Of a stretch of 64,000 nt of DNA, positions 32,407 to 40,188 are shown in pieces. Origin of the DNA: Pseudogemmobacter bohemicus. Lineage in GTDB: Bacteria; Pseudomonadota; Alphaproteobacteria; Rhodobacterales; Rhodobacteraceae. The position numbers and the translations under genes are program-made. The DNA lies in assembly GCF_003290025.1 (NCBI RefSeq), contig NZ_QNHG01000002.1:124001-188000 (forward strand). Direction: 5' to 3'. The stretch's first letter is position 1. Each line of letters opens with the position of its first letter. The notes beneath the pieces were generated by a model that worked only from the letters and a program-made list of their open reading frames with translations, ran no database searches and was not told the origin of the DNA.

Positions 32407-33285
32407 TTACGTCACCACATCCTCGGCACTCAGCGGCGCGAGTTTCAGCCGCACCCCTTCGCGCAGAAGCTGGCTGGCAAGGCCCGGATCCAGCCCGTCA
32501 TCCACGATCACCAGATCAAAGTCGCGCAGGCTGGCCATCGCGTGCAGCGCGCGGCGGGTGAATTTCGAATTGTCGGCCAGCAGGATCCTGCGATCAGCGC
32601 AATCAAGCATGGCGCGTTTGATCTCGGCCATTTCCGGGCTTTGGTGAAAGGCCTGGCCATCGGTGATCGCGGCGGTGGACATGAAGGCCAGATCAACCCG
32701 CAGATCGCGGATGCTGGTGGTGGTCACCGGCCCCAGAAAGGCGTTGCACCAATTGTGCAGCTGACCGCCCAGGCCCAGCAGCGTGACATCGGGCGTCGCC
32801 CGCAGCGCATTCATCAGCGTCAGCGAATTGGTGATCGCGGTCAGCGGCACGCGGGTGGTCAGATGCGGCACCATCTCGAACACGGTGGTGCTGTCATCGA
32901 AGAACGAGGCCTGCCCCGGCTCCAGCTCGGCCGCCGCCATGGCGGCGATGGCGCGTTTCTCGGCCCCCTGGCGGGCGGTGCGCCAGACATCCGAGGCCTC
33001 GATCAGGCTGGTCGGCGCGGCGGAAACCACACCGCGCATCTTGCGCAAAAGCCCGCGCCCGGCCAGGTCGTCCAGGTCGCGATGCGCCGTCATCAGGCTG
33101 ATCCCGAAGCGCGAGGTCAGATCCTCGATCCGCATCGAACCCTCGGCGATCACCGTTTCCGCAATCAGTTGCCGCCGCGCGATCTGGCGGGCATGGCGGC
33201 TGTCAGAGGGAATGGCATCACCCCCCCCCAGCCGGTCGGGTCTCAGATCCTGCAAGGGATCGGACCAGTATTTATTCTCGGACAT
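32407..33285 (-). CDS. DeoR-family regulator with N-terminal extension
   Basis: 292 residues from MSENKYWSDPLQDLRP (GGGAGG 7 nt upstream). The winged helix begins only at about residue 38 (RQLIAETVIAEGSMRIEDLT, then RFGISLMTAHRDLDDL), so it carries some 35 extra residues that ordinary DeoR proteins lack. The sensing domain is normal (FFDDSTTVFEMVPHL, ITNSLTLMNAL, LLADNSKFTRRAL). It lies between the transporter and the second kinase. It may be the EryR counterpart. Confidence 0.87.
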   Translation of the reverse strand: MSENKYWSDPLQDLRPDRLGGGDAIPSDSRHARQIARRQLIAETVIAEGSMRIEDLTSRFGISLMTAHRDLDDLAGRGLLRKMRGVVSAAPTSLIEASDVWRTARQGAEKRAIAAMAAAELEPGQASFFDDSTTVFEMVPHLTTRVPLTAITNSLTLMNALRATPDVTLLGLGGQLHNWCNAFLGPVTTTSIRDLRVDLAFMSTAAITDGQAFHQSPEMAEIKRAMLDCADRRILLADNSKFTRRALHAMASLRDFDLVIVDDGLDPGLASQLLREGVRLKLAPLSAEDVVT

Positions 33286-33400
33286 ATCAGGCCTCCCGTC
33301 AGCCGGATAGCGCATTGCACCTGAAAGGCAAGCAACCGGCAAGCGAAGCGGAGGGAAGCCGGGCCGGGAAACACCGGCACCGGCAGGGAGCGGTCGGAAA

Positions 33401-33423
33401 GCGGGCCGGGGTGACCGGCCCGC
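33401..33423 (-). other. Hairpin after the erythritol-type binding-protein gene
   Basis: Perfect 9-bp stem GCGGGCCGG-GTGAC-like loop-CCGGCCCGC, directly downstream of the binding-protein stop. No T-run follows on the minus strand. The position mirrors the hairpin at 3766-3792 and suggests 3'-end protection giving more binding protein than downstream regulator and kinase. Confidence 0.6.
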
Positions 33424-33432
33424 CCGCAGAAA

Positions 33433-34380
33433 TCACTCCGACAGAACGAAGGGAGCGGTGTATTTGTCGACATTATCCGCAGTGATCAGCAGGCAGTCGA
33501 ACAGCTGCTTTTCCGAGGCCGCGCCGGTTTCACCGGTTTTGATGAACTTGTCGGCCTGAACCACGGCTTCGCGCGAGAAGATCGCGACCGGCTGGAGAAC
33601 GGTATATTGCAGCTCGCCGGCCTTGATCGCCTCGACCGCATCGGGCGAACCGTCGAAACCACCGACCTTGACCTGAGCCAGCTTGCCGGCCTCTTTCAGC
33701 GCAGCAACCGCACCCAGAGCCATTTCGTCATTGCCGGCGATCAGGCCGATAACGTCGGGATTGGCCTGCAGCAGCGACTGGGTCTTCTGGTAGCCTTGGG
33801 TGCGGTCCCAGTTGGCGACTTCCTGACCGGCTTTCACCAGGTCCGGATATTGGGTGATGACGGTTTCATAGCCGTTCGAACGGGTCGCGGCATTGTTGTC
33901 AGCCGGGTTGCCGAACAGCTCGACGAAGTTGCCTTTGTCGCCAACCGCCTCGACCCATTGCTGGGCGCCCAGAGCCGCGCCCTGTGCGTTGTTCGAGACG
34001 AGCTGACCTTTGGCCAGACCTTCCTGGTTGATCTCGGCATTCACGAGGAAGACCGGGATGCCGGCATCGACGGCTTTCTGAACCGCACCGATCGAGCCGT
34101 CGGCATTTGCCGGGTCGAGAATGATCGCCACCGATTTATTGGTGATGGCGGTATCGACCAGGGTGCTTTCGGTATTGGTGTCGCCTTTATGCGAGGAGAC
34201 ATTGGCGGTGTAGCCCAGCTCTTCCGCGGTCGCCTTGGCGATCTCGCCTTCGGTGTACCAGTAGGGGTTGGCGGGGTCATTGACGATGATGGTGATCAGG
34301 CCCTCGGCGGATGCGGCGAAAGCCATCATCGGCAGAGCGGCAGCAGCACCCATCAGCGCGCGGTGGGTCAGTTTAAGCAT
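33433..34380 (-). CDS. eryG: Periplasmic polyol-binding protein (EryG-like, RbsB family)
   Basis: 315 residues with signal peptide MLKLTHRALMGAAAALPMMA (cleavage near ASAEG). Ligand-binding fold: ITIIVNDPANPYWYTEGEIA, SVAIILDPANADGS, IPVFLVNAEIN, ELFGNPADNNAATR, LIAGNDEMALGAVAAL, VGGFDG. Start set by GGAGG before 34380. By position opposite eryABCD and by operon with ATPase and permease, it should capture erythritol, as eryEFG does in Rhizobium. The symbol rests on context, not on a substrate test. Confidence 0.85.
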   Translation of the reverse strand: MLKLTHRALMGAAAALPMMAFAASAEGLITIIVNDPANPYWYTEGEIAKATAEELGYTANVSSHKGDTNTESTLVDTAITNKSVAIILDPANADGSIGAVQKAVDAGIPVFLVNAEINQEGLAKGQLVSNNAQGAALGAQQWVEAVGDKGNFVELFGNPADNNAATRSNGYETVITQYPDLVKAGQEVANWDRTQGYQKTQSLLQANPDVIGLIAGNDEMALGAVAALKEAGKLAQVKVGGFDGSPDAVEAIKAGELQYTVLQPVAIFSREAVVQADKFIKTGETGAASEKQLFDCLLITADNVDKYTAPFVLSE

Positions 34381-34459
34381 GTGTAATCCTCCCAGGGGTT
34401 GCATGCAGTCTTGCGGTCTTGCCCGGTCAGTGCTCCCGCCCGGGCGAAGGTCGTGAGGC

Positions 34460-35497
34460 TCAGGCTTTCTTGCCGCCTTTGCCGTATTGGATCGAGTTCA
34501 TCAGCACCGCGAGCACGATCACCGCGCCGGTGAAGACGGTCTGCCAGTAGGACGAGACGCCGGTGATCACGAGGCCCGCCGACAGGAAGCCGATCACGAA
34601 GGCGCCCAGCATGGTGCCCAGAACGGTGCCGCGCCCGCCGGTCAGCGCCGCGCCACCGATCACCACGGCGGCAATCGCGGTCAGCTCATAGGTGGTGCCC
34701 GCAGTGGGGCCGGCCGAGGTCAGCTGCGACGACAGCACAAGGCCCGCAATCGCCGAGAGCACACCCGACAGCGTATAGACGGTGATCTTGACGAATTTCA
34801 CCGGCACGCCCGACAGTTCCGCCGCGCGCTCATTGCCGCCCGAGGCATAGAGCCAGCGACCGAATGCGGTGCGGCTCAGCACGGCCCAGGCGATGATCGC
34901 GCAGACGGCCAGCACCAGAACCGAGATCGGCACGCCGGCGATCCGCTCGGATCCCAGCCATTTGAAGCCGGTATTGCCCAGCTCGGGCGAGCCCGCCAGC
35001 CGGTTATAGGTCAGCCCGTTGGTCATCAAAAGCGCCACACCCCGCGCCACATACATCACGCCCAGCGTGGCGACGAAGGCAGGCACCTTGAGCCAGGCGA
35101 TCAGCACACCATTTACCGCACCAACCAGCCCGCCGACGACACAGGTGATCACCACCACCGCCCAGACGGGCGGGTAAAGGATGACGCCCATCGCCTCGAT
35201 CTCGACGCCCTGCATCAGCGCGCCGGCAATCACCCCGCACAGCGCCAGGATCGAGCCGACCGAAAGGTCGATGCCGCCATTCAGGATCACCAGCAGCATG
35301 CCGATGGCCAGAAGACCATAGATCGCCACCTGGCTTGCCATGATCAGGAAGTTCGACAGCGTGAAATAATTCGGTCTGAGCAGCGAGAAGACCACGATGA
35401 TCGCGATCAGCGCGAAGAAGGCACGGCCTTCCAGCAGCAGCTTTACGAGGCTGACGCCTTCGCCCTTCGGGGCCGCGGTTTTGGTTGTGTCGGACAT
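34460..35497 (-). CDS. eryF: ABC transporter permease (EryF-like, RbsC type)
   Basis: 345 residues with about ten hydrophobic segments. Typical stretches are VILNGGIDLSVGSILAL, VPAFVATLGVMYVARGVALL and VVIGGAALTGGRGTVLGTMLG. The N-terminal 25 residues are polar (MSDTTKTAAPKGEGVS), lying in the cytoplasm before the first helix. It forms the channel for the binding protein downstream. The longer frame from 35533 overlaps the ATPase gene and is not favoured. Confidence 0.9.
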   Translation of the reverse strand: MSDTTKTAAPKGEGVSLVKLLLEGRAFFALIAIIVVFSLLRPNYFTLSNFLIMASQVAIYGLLAIGMLLVILNGGIDLSVGSILALCGVIAGALMQGVEIEAMGVILYPPVWAVVVITCVVGGLVGAVNGVLIAWLKVPAFVATLGVMYVARGVALLMTNGLTYNRLAGSPELGNTGFKWLGSERIAGVPISVLVLAVCAIIAWAVLSRTAFGRWLYASGGNERAAELSGVPVKFVKITVYTLSGVLSAIAGLVLSSQLTSAGPTAGTTYELTAIAAVVIGGAALTGGRGTVLGTMLGAFVIGFLSAGLVITGVSSYWQTVFTGAVIVLAVLMNSIQYGKGGKKA

Positions 35498-35522
35498 TGT
35501 TCTGTTTCCCCGGACTTCGCTG

Positions 35523-37064
35523 TCAGGCTGCATGCTGCTCGCCAGAGGCGGCCATGATCATTTCCTTGGTGGCGTCAGCGCCGAATTCGGCCGTGATACG
35601 GCCTTTGTGCATGACGATGATACGGTGGGCGATTGACAGGCACTCGCTGACTTCCGAAGTGGTATAGACCACGGCGAGCCCGCGTTTCGCACCCTCGGCC
35701 AGCAGGCGGAACACCTCGGCCTTGGCACCGATGTCGATGCCGCGTGACGGCTCGTCCAGCAGGATCACCTGTGGGTTGGTCGCCATCATCTTGCCGATCA
35801 CCACCTTCTGCTGATTGCCGCCCGAGAGCGAGCCGATCGCCGCATCCGGGCCCGAGGTCTTGACCGTCACCCGTCTGATCGACTCGGCCACCAGCGTCTT
35901 TTCCACGCGGCGCGAGGTGAAGATCCCCCGTGTGAATGCCCCGATAGAAGCCAGGGACAGGTTCTGCCCCACCGACATCGTCTGCACCAGCCCGTCGCGC
36001 TGCCGGTCTTCCGGCACCAGCGCCAGCCCCTGCCCGATCCGCTCGGCGATGGTCAGATGCGAGACTTCCGCGCCCTTCAGCTCGATCCGGCCCGAGGCCT
36101 GGCGGTAACGGCCCGCCAGCGTCTCCATCAGCTCGGTCCGGCCGGCGCCCATCAGCCCGTAAATACAGACGATCTCGCCCGCTTTCACATCCAGCGACAG
36201 GTTGTCGACCACGTTATAGGCATTGCCGCCCGGATCCGGCACGACCATGTTCTGCACCGAAAGCGCCGGCCCGCCGAAATCGTAACCGGTGGGCGGGCTG
36301 CCGAGGTCGTAATTCTCGCCGACCATATTGCGCACGATCCAGTTCAGGTCGATCTCGGCGCGCGGCGCCCAGGCGGTCATCGCGCCATCGCGCAGCACCA
36401 CGGCGTGATCGGTGATCTGCAGCGCCTCTTCCAGATGGTGCGAGATATAGACGATGGAGACCCCTTTCGAGGTCAGATCATTGATCACCTTGAACAAAAC
36501 CTCGACCTCTGCGGCCGAGAGCGCCGAGGTCGGCTCGTCCATGATCAGGATGCGGCTGTCGACCGACAGCGCCCGTGCGATCTCGACGATCTGTTGCTGG
36601 CCAAGGCGCAGATCCTCGACCGGGGTAAGCGGGTCGATATCCTGCTCCAGCTCTTGCATCAGCTTGCGGGCCTGGCGCTCTTCCTCGGAGAAATTCACAC
36701 CGGTCGGGCCTTTGATCTCGCGGCCCATAAAGATGTTGTCGCGCACCGAGAGGTTCGGGGCCAAACTCAGCTCCTGGTGGATGATCGAAATCCCCAGGTC
36801 GCGCGCATGGGTCGAGTCCTGGAAATGCACCGCCTTGCCGTCGAGGATGATCTCACCCGCACTGGGCTGGATGACGCCCGAGAGGATCTTCATCAGCGTT
36901 GATTTGCCGGCACCGTTCTCGCCGAAAAGCGTGGTGACCTGGCCGCGATGGATGTCGAAATTCACACCTTTCAGCGCATGGACCGCACCGTAGGATTTCG
37001 CCACATGGCGCGCGGCGAGAACCACTTCGACGGCATCGGGGGTCTCGGAGGGGCTGCTCATCAC
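35523..37064 (-). CDS. eryE: Sugar ABC transporter ATP-binding protein (EryE-like, RbsA type)
   Basis: 513 residues with tandem ABC domains. Domain 1: FGENGAGKSTLMKILSGV (Walker A) near 48, LRLGQQQIVEIARALS (signature region), ILIMDEPTSALSAAE. Domain 2: GLMGAGRTELMETLAGR, LSGGNQQKVVIGKMM and ILLDEPSRGIDIGAKAEV. Starts at 37064 inside the stop of the DUF2291 gene (ATGA). Powers uptake of the polyol. About 20 residues longer than its paralogue at 5.9-7.4 kb because of N- and C-terminal tails. Confidence 0.9.
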   Translation of the reverse strand: MMSSPSETPDAVEVVLAARHVAKSYGAVHALKGVNFDIHRGQVTTLFGENGAGKSTLMKILSGVIQPSAGEIILDGKAVHFQDSTHARDLGISIIHQELSLAPNLSVRDNIFMGREIKGPTGVNFSEEERQARKLMQELEQDIDPLTPVEDLRLGQQQIVEIARALSVDSRILIMDEPTSALSAAEVEVLFKVINDLTSKGVSIVYISHHLEEALQITDHAVVLRDGAMTAWAPRAEIDLNWIVRNMVGENYDLGSPPTGYDFGGPALSVQNMVVPDPGGNAYNVVDNLSLDVKAGEIVCIYGLMGAGRTELMETLAGRYRQASGRIELKGAEVSHLTIAERIGQGLALVPEDRQRDGLVQTMSVGQNLSLASIGAFTRGIFTSRRVEKTLVAESIRRVTVKTSGPDAAIGSLSGGNQQKVVIGKMMATNPQVILLDEPSRGIDIGAKAEVFRLLAEGAKRGLAVVYTTSEVSECLSIAHRIIVMHKGRITAEFGADATKEMIMAASGEQHAA

Positions 37065-37717
37065 TGCACCGTCACCGCAACCGGAGTCACGCGCCAGGCT
37101 TTCGGATTGATAAGGGTGAAGGCGCCGGTGACCTCCAGCGTCTTGCCGGTCAGGTTCGCGGTGTCGATCCCGTCAAGCACCACCGCTTTCATCGCGCGGT
37201 TGATGGCCGAGCCGGCATCCTGATACTCGATCTGGTTCTTGAACTTGCCGAATTCGATATCGCCGGGCGCATCGCGCAGATCGGTGCCGTTGATCGCCGG
37301 GCCGGTCTGCAGGCGGATGCTGACGCCTTCGGGCATGCCGGCGACCGTCATCTCATAGACGCCCGACTTCGCCTCACCGGCGGTGCCGGTGAATGTCACC
37401 ATCATCACCACGCCGGTGGTGGCGGGGGTGCCATATTCCTTTGACGCCGCCGCCTTATCGGCCTGAACCGCCTGGGCGAGCGTCACCGCGTCAACCGCCT
37501 TCGCGATCACGAATTCCTGGATGCGGGGAAATTCCCCCTGGCCATATGTGTCCGGGGAAAAGGCCTGCTGGCGGGTATCCGCATCGGAACCGACCTTCAC
37601 AACCGTGGTATCCAGCGCAATCGCGGCGATCACCGCCAGGACGGCGCCGCCGATCCAATAGAGGCGACGGGCCTCTTTCCGCGGGGCGGTGGCGGCAGTT
37701 TCCAGGCTTTGGCTCAT
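37061..37717 (-). CDS. DUF2291 membrane-anchored protein of sugar ABC operon
   Basis: 218 residues. A short cytoplasmic N-terminus (MSQSLETAATAPRKEARR) leads into one transmembrane helix (LYWIGGAVLAVIAAIAL), then a periplasmic domain with FSPDTYGQGEFPRIQEFV and a C-terminal beta-rich part. DUF2291 proteins are recurrently found as first gene of RbsABC-type operons in Proteobacteria, including erythritol loci; a role in the transporter is assumed but, to my knowledge, not shown. First gene of the leftward operon; the promoter lies some 210 bp upstream. Confidence 0.85.
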   Translation of the reverse strand: MSQSLETAATAPRKEARRLYWIGGAVLAVIAAIALDTTVVKVGSDADTRQQAFSPDTYGQGEFPRIQEFVIAKAVDAVTLAQAVQADKAAASKEYGTPATTGVVMMVTFTGTAGEAKSGVYEMTVAGMPEGVSIRLQTGPAINGTDLRDAPGDIEFGKFKNQIEYQDAGSAINRAMKAVVLDGIDTANLTGKTLEVTGAFTLINPKAWRVTPVAVTVQ

Positions 37718-37929
37718 GTTCTGGTTCCCGGGAAAGTGGTGTCTGAGAGGGGCACAGACCGGCGCGCTGTCTTGCGGCTGGCACAGCTTGCATGGCCGCC
37801 GGCGGCGGGGGCCAGAACGTCCATGGGCATGACTTTTACTCCTCACCTTGCGACGGTCCCGGGTGTCACGCTCCTCAACGCGCTGGCTTTGGACCAGGGG
37901 ACTTTCGCTTTCGTCTGCGGTCCTGTGAT

Positions 37930-37954
37930 ATTATAGTGGTATTTAATCCGTCAA
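37930..37954 (-). promoter_or_regulatory. Candidate promoter for the transporter operon
   Basis: On the minus strand TTGACG (37954-37949) and TATAAT (37935-37930) lie in an AT-rich patch; their spacing is only 13 bp, so TAATAT two bases further (15 bp) may be the true -10. Nothing better is visible in the first 300 bp upstream of the DUF2291 gene. Confidence 0.35.
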
Positions 37955-38272
37955 GTAAGATATGAAACCAGGCAGGCACCGGGTTTGAAATTTCCGCGAA
38001 GCCAGGGTGTGGCAGGGCCGATTCCCCGCCACCAATGCCGGCGCAGCGAAGACTTTCCGGCGATGCTGCAACGGCATCCGATTCTTGCTGCAACACAGCA
38101 TAACCCGATATCAATATATTGATTTTATAGAATATATATGCTGGCTGGCGTGCGATTCCGCTTTTGGCCGAATTGCCGCATCGCGACCGGGCGCGCGGGA
38201 TATCGCGACGCCTGCCCAAGCAGGGCACCTTGTCGGCGCCCGAGCCTGCCCCTGTAAGATTACATGAAATAA

Positions 38273-38289
38273 TTTACGGTGTCCGTAAA
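38273..38289. promoter_or_regulatory. Palindromic operator candidate upstream of eryA
   Basis: TTTACGG-TGT-CCGTAAA, a perfect 7-bp inverted repeat within an AT-rich island 330 bp before eryA, followed by AATTCATTCACTATGATATG. The TTCATTC word also occurs in the operator of the polyol operon at 7.4 kb (TTATTCATTCGAG), whose regulator is an EryD relative. Confidence 0.5.
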
Positions 38290-38537
38290 AAAATTCATTC
38301 ACTATGATATGATTGTGGGATATATCTCTGCCCGGGTATCTGCCGGCTTGCCGGCCCCGGAATTTTCAGCCGAAACGGGGGAGGCCGCATCCTGCGATGC
38401 GGACGGGTCGGCGGGAGGAACTGATTGCGTATCGGCTTTCATATCGGGCGCGGGGCGATGCGGTCCCGGAACCTGCGGGCCTCCCCGTGGCTGGGTGTCG
38501 CGATGATCGCCGCAGCATCGGCCGGGTCCGGAGATCC

Positions 38538-38600
38538 GAGGCCCGAAAATCTCAGACCCGGAAATCAGAGACCGGAGAAATCTGAGGCCGGAAGATTTGG
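38538..38600 (+). repeat. Four imperfect 15-16 bp tandem repeats in the eryA leader
   Basis: Units GAGGCCCGAAAATCTC, AGACCCGGAAATCAG, AGACCGGAGAAATCTG and AGGCCGGAAGATTTGG follow each other without gaps and end 18 bp before the eryA start, just ahead of its GGAGG. A pattern AG(A/G)CC(C)GGAA-ATCTG is shared. Confidence 0.7.
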
Positions 38601-38618
38601 AACGCGGAGGTTTGGGTC

Positions 38619-40187
38619 ATGGCCGGCACTGACATTCTGATCGGAATCGATGCAGGCACCTCGGTGATCAAGGCGGTGGCCTTTAATCTCGCCGGTCGGC
38701 AACTGGCCTCGGCTGCGGTGCCGAATCGCTATGCGACTGCGGCTGACGGCTCGGCGACGCAGCCTCTGAACCAGACCTGGGATGATTGCGCCCGCGCCTT
38801 GCGCGAACTGGGTGAGCTGGTCACTGATCTCGCCGCCCGCACCGCCGCGCTGGCGGTGACCGGACAGGGGGATGGCACCTGGCTTGCGGGCAAGGGCAAC
38901 AGGGCGGTGGGGGATGCCTGGCTCTGGCTGGATGCCCGCGCGGCGCCGACGGTGGACCGTCTGGCAGCATCGGGCGCCAATCGCGCGCGCTTCGAGGCGA
39001 CAGGCACCGGGCTGAACACCTGCCAGCAGGGCACCCAGATCGCCCATATGCAGGCCTTCCGCCCCGAGCTGCTGGAAGCGGCCGAGGTGGCGCTGCATTG
39101 CAAGGACTGGCTTTATCTGAACCTGACCGGCGTGCGGGCGACCGACCCGTCCGAGGCGAGTTTCACCTTCGGGAATTACCGCAACCGGCACTATGATGAT
39201 CAGGTGATCGCGGCTTTGGGGCTGGAGCATCAGCGCCATCTGCTGCCGCCGATTGTCGAGGGCACCGAGACCACCCATCCGCTCAGCGCGGAGGCCGCAG
39301 GCGCAACCGGGCTCAGGGCGGGAATGCCGGTCAGCCTCGGCTATGTCGATATGGTGATGACGGCGCTTGGCGCCGGGGTCTATGGCGGCGGCGGTCAGGA
39401 TGTGGCCTGTTCGACAGTGGGATCTACCGGCGTGCATATGCGGGCTGTCCGCTGGCAGGATGTGCATCTGAACGACGAGGGCACCGGCTATGTGATCTGC
39501 CTGCCGGTGCCAGGCGTGGTGACCCAGGTGCAGACCAATATGGCGGCGACGCTGAATGTCGACTGGGCGCTTGGCCTTGCCGGCAATGCGCTGAAGGCCT
39601 TCGGGCATGAGGTCAGCCACAAAGAACTGGTCGCGCGCATCGACAGCTGGCTGTCGGAAAGCCAGCCTGGCCAGATCGTCTATCACCCCTATATTTCCGA
39701 GGCGGGCGAGCGCGGACCCTTTGTCGATGCCCGCGCCCGCGCCGGGTTCACCGGGTTTTCGCAATATCACGGCTTCCCTGATCTTTTGCGCGCGGTGACC
39801 GAGGGCCTCGGCCATGCGATGCGCGACTGCTATTCCGCGATGGGCAAACTGCCAGGAGAGCTGCGGCTGACCGGTGGCGCCGCGCGCTCGGGCGCGCTGA
39901 GGAAGATCTTCGCGGCCTCGGTTGATGCCCCTGTCAGGGTGTCTTCGCGCGATGAGGCCGGTGCCGCCGGTGCCGCGATGATGGCCGCCGTGGCCATCGG
40001 CGCCTATAAAACCATGGATGATTGCGTCAACGAATGGGTGATCCCGCTGCTGGGCGCGCCTGAGGCCCCCGATGCGGGTCTCGTTGAAGCTTACAGCCGC
40101 ATTTTCCCCGCCTATCAATCGGCGCGACAGGTTCTGGTCCCGGTCTGGGATCAGCTTTCCCGCGCCCGCCGCCCGTCAGGAGAATGA
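38619..40187 (+). CDS. eryA: Erythritol kinase
   Basis: 522 residues of the FGGY family. ILIGIDAGTSVIKAVAFNLAGR at about 6-26 binds phosphate; AVTGQGDGTWL, HCKDWLYLNLTGVRATDPSE and LRLTGGAARSGALRKIFA follow in family order. EryA phosphorylates erythritol to L-erythritol-4-phosphate. Identity comes from the gene set: eryB, eryC, eryD and two isomerases follow in the Brucella/Rhizobium order. GGAGG lies 8 nt before the start, and the stop is 1 nt from eryB. The second FGGY kinase at 30.8 kb is clearly different in sequence. Confidence 0.93.
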   Translation: MAGTDILIGIDAGTSVIKAVAFNLAGRQLASAAVPNRYATAADGSATQPLNQTWDDCARALRELGELVTDLAARTAALAVTGQGDGTWLAGKGNRAVGDAWLWLDARAAPTVDRLAASGANRARFEATGTGLNTCQQGTQIAHMQAFRPELLEAAEVALHCKDWLYLNLTGVRATDPSEASFTFGNYRNRHYDDQVIAALGLEHQRHLLPPIVEGTETTHPLSAEAAGATGLRAGMPVSLGYVDMVMTALGAGVYGGGGQDVACSTVGSTGVHMRAVRWQDVHLNDEGTGYVICLPVPGVVTQVQTNMAATLNVDWALGLAGNALKAFGHEVSHKELVARIDSWLSESQPGQIVYHPYISEAGERGPFVDARARAGFTGFSQYHGFPDLLRAVTEGLGHAMRDCYSAMGKLPGELRLTGGAARSGALRKIFAASVDAPVRVSSRDEAGAAGAAMMAAVAIGAYKTMDDCVNEWVIPLLGAPEAPDAGLVEAYSRIFPAYQSARQVLVPVWDQLSRARRPSGE

Positions 40188-40188
40188 C

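Larger units (their letters stand above)
37718..38618. promoter_or_regulatory. Divergent control region of the erythritol locus
   Basis: 900 bp without a gene between the leftward transporter operon and rightward eryA. It has two AT-rich islands: 37921-37970 and about 38095-38335. The first holds the leftward promoter candidate, the second a palindrome, and a repeat tract precedes eryA. The intervening 38340-38535 is GC-rich, with a 71-codon frame (38425-38640) that I regard as chance. EryD and the two DeoR proteins are the expected binders. Confidence 0.6.
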
